A DNA stretch of 8,852 bases from Gallicola sp. (GTDB lineage Bacteria > Bacillota > Clostridia > Tissierellales > Peptoniphilaceae): NCBI GenBank assembly GCA_012798975.1, contig JAAZME010000009.1:1-8852 (forward strand). The letters run 5' to 3'. Of this stretch, positions 5,867-8,852 are shown piece after piece (position 1 is the stretch's first letter; every line of letters begins with the position of its first letter). The notes below the pieces were generated by a model. It was not told where the DNA came from. It worked only from the letters and a program-made list of their open reading frames with translations, and did no database searches. The position numbers were made by a program, and so were the translations under genes.

Positions 5867-6760
5867 ATGAAGAGAATTAAAATTATTGAAAACCCTTCTT
5901 CCGGGCTTCAGCAGAGCGGAAAAAACCTTTCCCTAATATGCGAAAAGTTGTTAAATGCAGGCTTTGAGCTGGGGAAATTTCGTACTCGGCAAAAGGAAGA
6001 CGGTTATTATGAAGCCATCCACAGCCATAAATCAAACTGGGATATGATTATTGTAAGCGGTGGCGACGGAACGGTTAACGAGGTTATAAATGGTCTTTCA
6101 TCTGTAGACTCTAAGATCCCGGTAGCGATCCATTCCAGAGGTACAGTAAACGATTTCGCAAGCTTTATGAATATTCCCACAGAAGTAGATGATTTCGTCC
6201 ATATGATAGAAAATCCTGTTATAAAAACGATTGATTTGGGCAGAAGCGATGATAAGTACTTTGTAAATGTAGCAGCTTGCGGCAACTTTGCAAATGTAGG
6301 CCATCAAACAGATAAACATTTAAAAGCGGTATTTGGACGTTTTGCATATTTAGTAGAAGGTTTCAAAGAAATCCCAAGTACACTATCCGAACCGATGAAA
6401 CTGACTTTGGAAATGGATGGAAAAGTATTGAAAGAAGAAGCCTATCTTATTATTCTTTCCAATACCACAACAGTAGGCGGATTTGAAAAAATTGCTCCCA
6501 ATGCTTCTTTATATGATGGAAAGCTTGATCTGATTTTGTTTAGAAAAACAGCAAATTTGCAGGATCTAGCACAAATATTTATTAAGACATTAGCAGGAGA
6601 GCATATCAGCAAAGAGTCTGTCTTATATCTGCAGACATCAGAAGTAAAGGTATATTCAGAGGAAAAAACACCGGTAGATATAGACGGCGAATTTAATGGT
6701 TATCTGCCAAAAACATTTTCCGCAAAAAAAGGCGGTATTAATATAATCACAAGTCCATAA
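5867..6760 (+). CDS. Diacylglycerol/lipid kinase, YegS/BmrU family
   Basis: This is an ATP-dependent lipid kinase of the DAGK catalytic family, which phosphorylates diacylglycerol or a related lipid at the inner membrane face. It has 297 residues. Visible motifs are the N-terminal IIENPSSG (6-13), the ATP-binding SGGDGTVNEV (64-73), SRGTVNDFASF (90-100, usually GTxNDFAR), APNASLYDGKLDL (210-222) and the acidic DIDGE (271-275). There is no membrane segment, as usual for the soluble YegS/DgkB class. The ATG at 5867 follows AGGAG (5852-5856) by 10 bases and gives the family start MKRIKIIENP. A start further upstream would precede the predicted transcription start. The substrate, and whether it is DgkB itself, cannot be decided from sequence. 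It heads an operon with a LacI-type regulator. Confidence 0.88.
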   Translation: MKRIKIIENPSSGLQQSGKNLSLICEKLLNAGFELGKFRTRQKEDGYYEAIHSHKSNWDMIIVSGGDGTVNEVINGLSSVDSKIPVAIHSRGTVNDFASFMNIPTEVDDFVHMIENPVIKTIDLGRSDDKYFVNVAACGNFANVGHQTDKHLKAVFGRFAYLVEGFKEIPSTLSEPMKLTLEMDGKVLKEEAYLIILSNTTTVGGFEKIAPNASLYDGKLDLILFRKTANLQDLAQIFIKTLAGEHISKESVLYLQTSEVKVYSEEKTPVDIDGEFNGYLPKTFSAKKGGINIITSP

Positions 6761-6774
6761 AGGAGTGAGTAGAA

Positions 6775-7779
6775 ATGTCATCACCGACAATAAAAGATGT
6801 AGCAAAATTAGCAGGAGTCTCAATTTCTACAGTTTCAAGAGTTATGAACGATTCTAAACCGGTAAGCCCTGAGGCGCGGAGAAAAGTAATCGATGCAATA
6901 AATAAACTCGATTTCAAACCGAATGAACTGGCTAGATCTTTAGTCATGAAGCGGTCAAATTTAATAGGTGTTATTGTAAAAGATATCGGTATATCCTACA
7001 TGGCGCAGATTGTCAGAGGAATCGAAGAAATCGGCAGAATGTATAAATATGATATCCTTTTGTCCAGTACCTACGGCGATATCGAGCAGGAATCGAAAAT
7101 TATGGATTTTATGCTGACAAAACAAGTGGAAGGAATTGTAATGATTTCTGAAGATACAAATCCTGAAGTCATTTATAAATTGAAAAACCAGTCAGCACCT
7201 TTTATACATCTAGACAAGTTCTATGATTATGAGGACACCCATACGGTAAGTATAGATTATGTGAATGCATCTAAAGAAATGACGAACTATCTTATCAAAC
7301 AAAATCATAAAAGAATTATCTTTTTAGAAGAATTTACAGGTACAAAAATAGGTAAAGCAAAGCAAAAAGGGTATATAGATGTTATGGAAGAAAATGGTCT
7401 GGAAGCTATCATTATGAATGCTGCAGGAATTAATATCAAAGGCGGTTACGATATCAGCGAGAAAATTTTAGAAAAAGCTGTAAAAGAAGACGTATCCGCA
7501 GTTTTCTGCGCCGAAGACGAACTGGCAATCGGTTTATTAAATTACTGTTATGATCATAATGTAAAAGTTCCGGAAAATATTTCTATAGCAGGGTTCGGCG
7601 ATGTACCGCTTGCATCCATTTATAGACCTTCTCTTACAACTGTTCGAGAACCTTATTATGATATAGGTGCGGTATCTATGCGAAAACTTGTAAAAGAATT
7701 AAAAGAAAATCAAAAAATCATTGATAATACGATTCTTCCAAGCGAATTGATTGAAAGAGAATCGGTGTTAAAGATTTAA
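6775..7779 (+). CDS. LacI/GalR-family transcriptional regulator, CcpA-like
   Basis: This 334-residue DNA-binding regulator has an N-terminal helix-turn-helix at about 5-24 (TIKDVAKLAGVSISTVSRVM). A hinge helix follows at 49-58 (PNELARSLVM), then a periplasmic-binding-protein-like effector domain from about 62. RGIEEIGRMYKYDILLS (81-97) and YDIGAVSMRKL (295-305) closely resemble Bacillus CcpA (RGIEDIATMYKYNIILS, YDIGAVAMRLL). From memory, Tyr295 and Arg303 of CcpA contact phospho-HPr, and both are present here at the same numbers. A true CcpA is therefore possible, but other clostridial LacI proteins are similar, so I give no symbol. The ATG at 6775 follows AAGGAGTGAG. It lies 14 bases after the lipid kinase and 23 bases before the transporter's proposed start. 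Confidence 0.9.
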   Translation: MSSPTIKDVAKLAGVSISTVSRVMNDSKPVSPEARRKVIDAINKLDFKPNELARSLVMKRSNLIGVIVKDIGISYMAQIVRGIEEIGRMYKYDILLSSTYGDIEQESKIMDFMLTKQVEGIVMISEDTNPEVIYKLKNQSAPFIHLDKFYDYEDTHTVSIDYVNASKEMTNYLIKQNHKRIIFLEEFTGTKIGKAKQKGYIDVMEENGLEAIIMNAAGINIKGGYDISEKILEKAVKEDVSAVFCAEDELAIGLLNYCYDHNVKVPENISIAGFGDVPLASIYRPSLTTVREPYYDIGAVSMRKLVKELKENQKIIDNTILPSELIERESVLKI

Positions 7780-7788
7780 TATAGTATA

Positions 7789-7799
7789 GGGGGATGATC
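7789..7799 (+). promoter_or_regulatory. Shine-Dalgarno site for a non-canonical (ATA) start
   Basis: AGGGGGATGATC (7788-7799) resembles the full anti-16S sequence AAGGAGGTGATC, with pairing possible both at the G-run and at TGATC. The GGGGG core (7789-7793) ends 9 bases before ATA at 7803, normal spacing. It touches the ATG at 7794, which is therefore too close to use this site and reaches a stop after two codons. Confidence 0.6.
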
Positions 7800-7802
7800 T
7801 AA

Positions 7803-8852
7803 ATAGGACAGATCATAGAAGCATTTATACTAGTTTTTTTAGCTGAGATGGGGGATAAATCTCAGCTATTGGCAATGACCTTTGCAACGAAGTATAAGCT
7901 TAAAATAGTAATACCGGGAGTGTTCTTAGGGATACTCTTGAATCATGGTATAGCTGTACTGGTAGGAAATTATATCAGCCGTTTTATTCCGATAAATTAT
8001 CTGAGTTTCTTAGCTGCATTTGTATTTATCCTATTTGGATGGATGAGTTTAAGAATCGAAGAGGAGGAAAGCGGGGAAGATCAGTCTCTCAAAAACAGAG
8101 GGCCGATTCTTACGATAGCCATAACATTTTTCTTAGGAGAATTCGGAGATAAAACTCAGATAACAGCAATGACACTAGCTTCTGAGGCAGCAAATCCATT
8201 TATAATCTTATTCGGGACTGTTTCTGCTATGATGATGACAAGTATTTTAGGAATTTTTGTAGGAATGAAGATTGGTAAAAAAGTGCCGGAAAAAATGATA
8301 AAAATGGTATCTTCTTTTATATTTGTTTTCTTCGGATTGACAAAATTATATTCTTTAACGGGAATGAGTACTGTCTTTGTGATAGCATTGCTGACAGCAC
8401 TTGCGGTAGAGATTTTATTATTGATTCGTTTTCAGAAAATGCAGAAAGACAACGAAGCGATACAAAATACAGCGGAGCTTTTATACCAGCAGAACAAACT
8501 GCTTTCAAATATGACTGAAACCATGTGCAAGGGCAAAGCTTCCTGCGGTGTTTGCCAGGGAGAAGCTTGCATGATCGGGTATATTAAGGTGCTGCTGAAA
8601 GAACAAGAAAAAATGAACTTTGAAAACTTTAATCAAAGAGATTTTGCGACATTGATTAATAAAGGTTATGGAGAGGATATGGTTTTAGACGCGTTATCCT
8701 TGATTATCTATAATTATGTCCGCTATGATTTTTGGAAAAATGAAAATTCCCTGAATAAAGAAGTACGAAGAGTTTTTGAAAGAATCCTTTTCGATAAGAG
8801 CTTTGATTATGACGGGGATTATAAAATATATCCAAAAACTTCAAGATTCCAA
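7803..8852 (+). CDS. TMEM165/GDT1-family cation transporter with Cys-rich C-terminal extension (3' partial)
   Basis: This is a UPF0016/GDT1 membrane protein, a family of Mn2+/Ca2+ transporters, often H+ antiporters, used to export manganese. Two copies of the family motif are present: EMGDKSQ (15-21) and EFGDKTQ (113-119), each in a three-helix repeat (helices near 1-14, 34-57, 63-82, 102-113, 133-155, 167-187). The family core normally ends at about 190-220 residues. Here the frame stays open for 350 codons and leaves the window. The extra part has a seventh helix (about 190-209), a polar helical stretch (211-240), four cysteines (C242, C248, C251, C256) and a soluble helical region. No ATG, GTG or TTG precedes the first helix: TAA at 7800 is in frame, so ATA at 7803 is my proposed start. 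The first in-frame ATG (7848) lies inside the EMGDK motif. Confidence 0.85.
   Translation, partial: MGQIIEAFILVFLAEMGDKSQLLAMTFATKYKLKIVIPGVFLGILLNHGIAVLVGNYISRFIPINYLSFLAAFVFILFGWMSLRIEEEESGEDQSLKNRGPILTIAITFFLGEFGDKTQITAMTLASEAANPFIILFGTVSAMMMTSILGIFVGMKIGKKVPEKMIKMVSSFIFVFFGLTKLYSLTGMSTVFVIALLTALAVEILLLIRFQKMQKDNEAIQNTAELLYQQNKLLSNMTETMCKGKASCGVCQGEACMIGYIKVLLKEQEKMNFENFNQRDFATLINKGYGEDMVLDALSLIIYNYVRYDFWKNENSLNKEVRRVFERILFDKSFDYDGDYKIYPKTSRFQ

Noticed and set aside
5862..5870. ATG CTA TGA at 5862 as a leader ORF before the lipid kinase
   Set aside because: It is two codons long and overlaps the real ATG at 5867. Its spacing from AGGAG (5 bases) is acceptable, but nothing else supports a function.
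7780..7802. Manganese (yybP-ykoY) riboswitch before the GDT1-family gene
   Set aside because: Only 23 bases separate the regulator stop from the transporter frame, far too short for that riboswitch.
7803..8852. Transporter as a dead pseudogene because of the in-frame TAA at 7800
   Set aside because: The frame is open for 350 codons with both motifs intact. The TAA lies before the expected N-terminus, and a properly spaced Shine-Dalgarno precedes the ATA, so a living gene with an unusual start is more likely, though not proven.
1..8852. CRISPR arrays, tRNA/rRNA genes, insertion sequences or a defence system
   Set aside because: No regularly spaced repeats, cloverleaf-like or rRNA sequences, transposase motifs or terminal inverted repeats were seen on either strand; almost all the sequence is accounted for by the listed genes.

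Overview
The window is AT-rich, gene-dense and coded entirely on the + strand. It looks like the chromosome of a low-GC Gram-positive, most likely a member of the Clostridia. Supporting signs are the gene order RNase G-like / L21 leader / rplU / ysxB(prp) / rpmA / obg / yhbY / nadD / yqeK / rsfS, an L27 with the Firmicutes N-terminal extension next to its processing protease, strong AGGAG-type ribosome binding sites and frequent TTG starts. I cannot name a genus from the sequence alone.

Region 1 (1-1087) holds a short, divergent RNase E/G-like protein that keeps the two catalytic aspartates but lacks the Zn-link and everything after it. Its last codons contain a perfect consensus sigma-A promoter (TTGACA-17-TATAAT). 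That promoter starts region 2 (1100-2173): the L21 leader RNA, rplU, the L27-processing protease prp (ysxB) and rpmA, closed by a strong intrinsic terminator. Prp and its L27 substrate overlap by one base at most.

Region 3 (about 2171-5716) is a housekeeping unit: obg, yhbY, nadD, yqeK, rsfS and ridA, with short gaps or overlaps, closed by a second intrinsic terminator. Obg, YhbY and RsfS act on the large ribosomal subunit. NadD makes NAD precursor, YqeK degrades Ap4A, and RidA removes reactive enamines, so the unit links ribosome maturation to nucleotide and metabolite housekeeping.

Region 4 (5717-8852) starts with a 150-base AT-rich intergenic region and an extended -10 promoter. It encodes a YegS/BmrU-type lipid kinase, a CcpA-like LacI-family regulator, and a TMEM165/GDT1-family cation transporter that runs off the right edge. 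I see no terminator between these three, so they probably form one operon.

The transporter is the most unusual gene. Its reading frame has no ATG, GTG or TTG at its 5' end. It opens directly after an in-frame TAA with an ATA codon, placed 9 bases behind a GGGGG Shine-Dalgarno sequence. It also carries a C-terminal extension, not expected in the family, of an extra membrane helix plus a four-cysteine soluble region. No tRNA, rRNA, CRISPR, insertion sequence or prophage feature is visible. No stretch longer than 300 bases lacks a gene.
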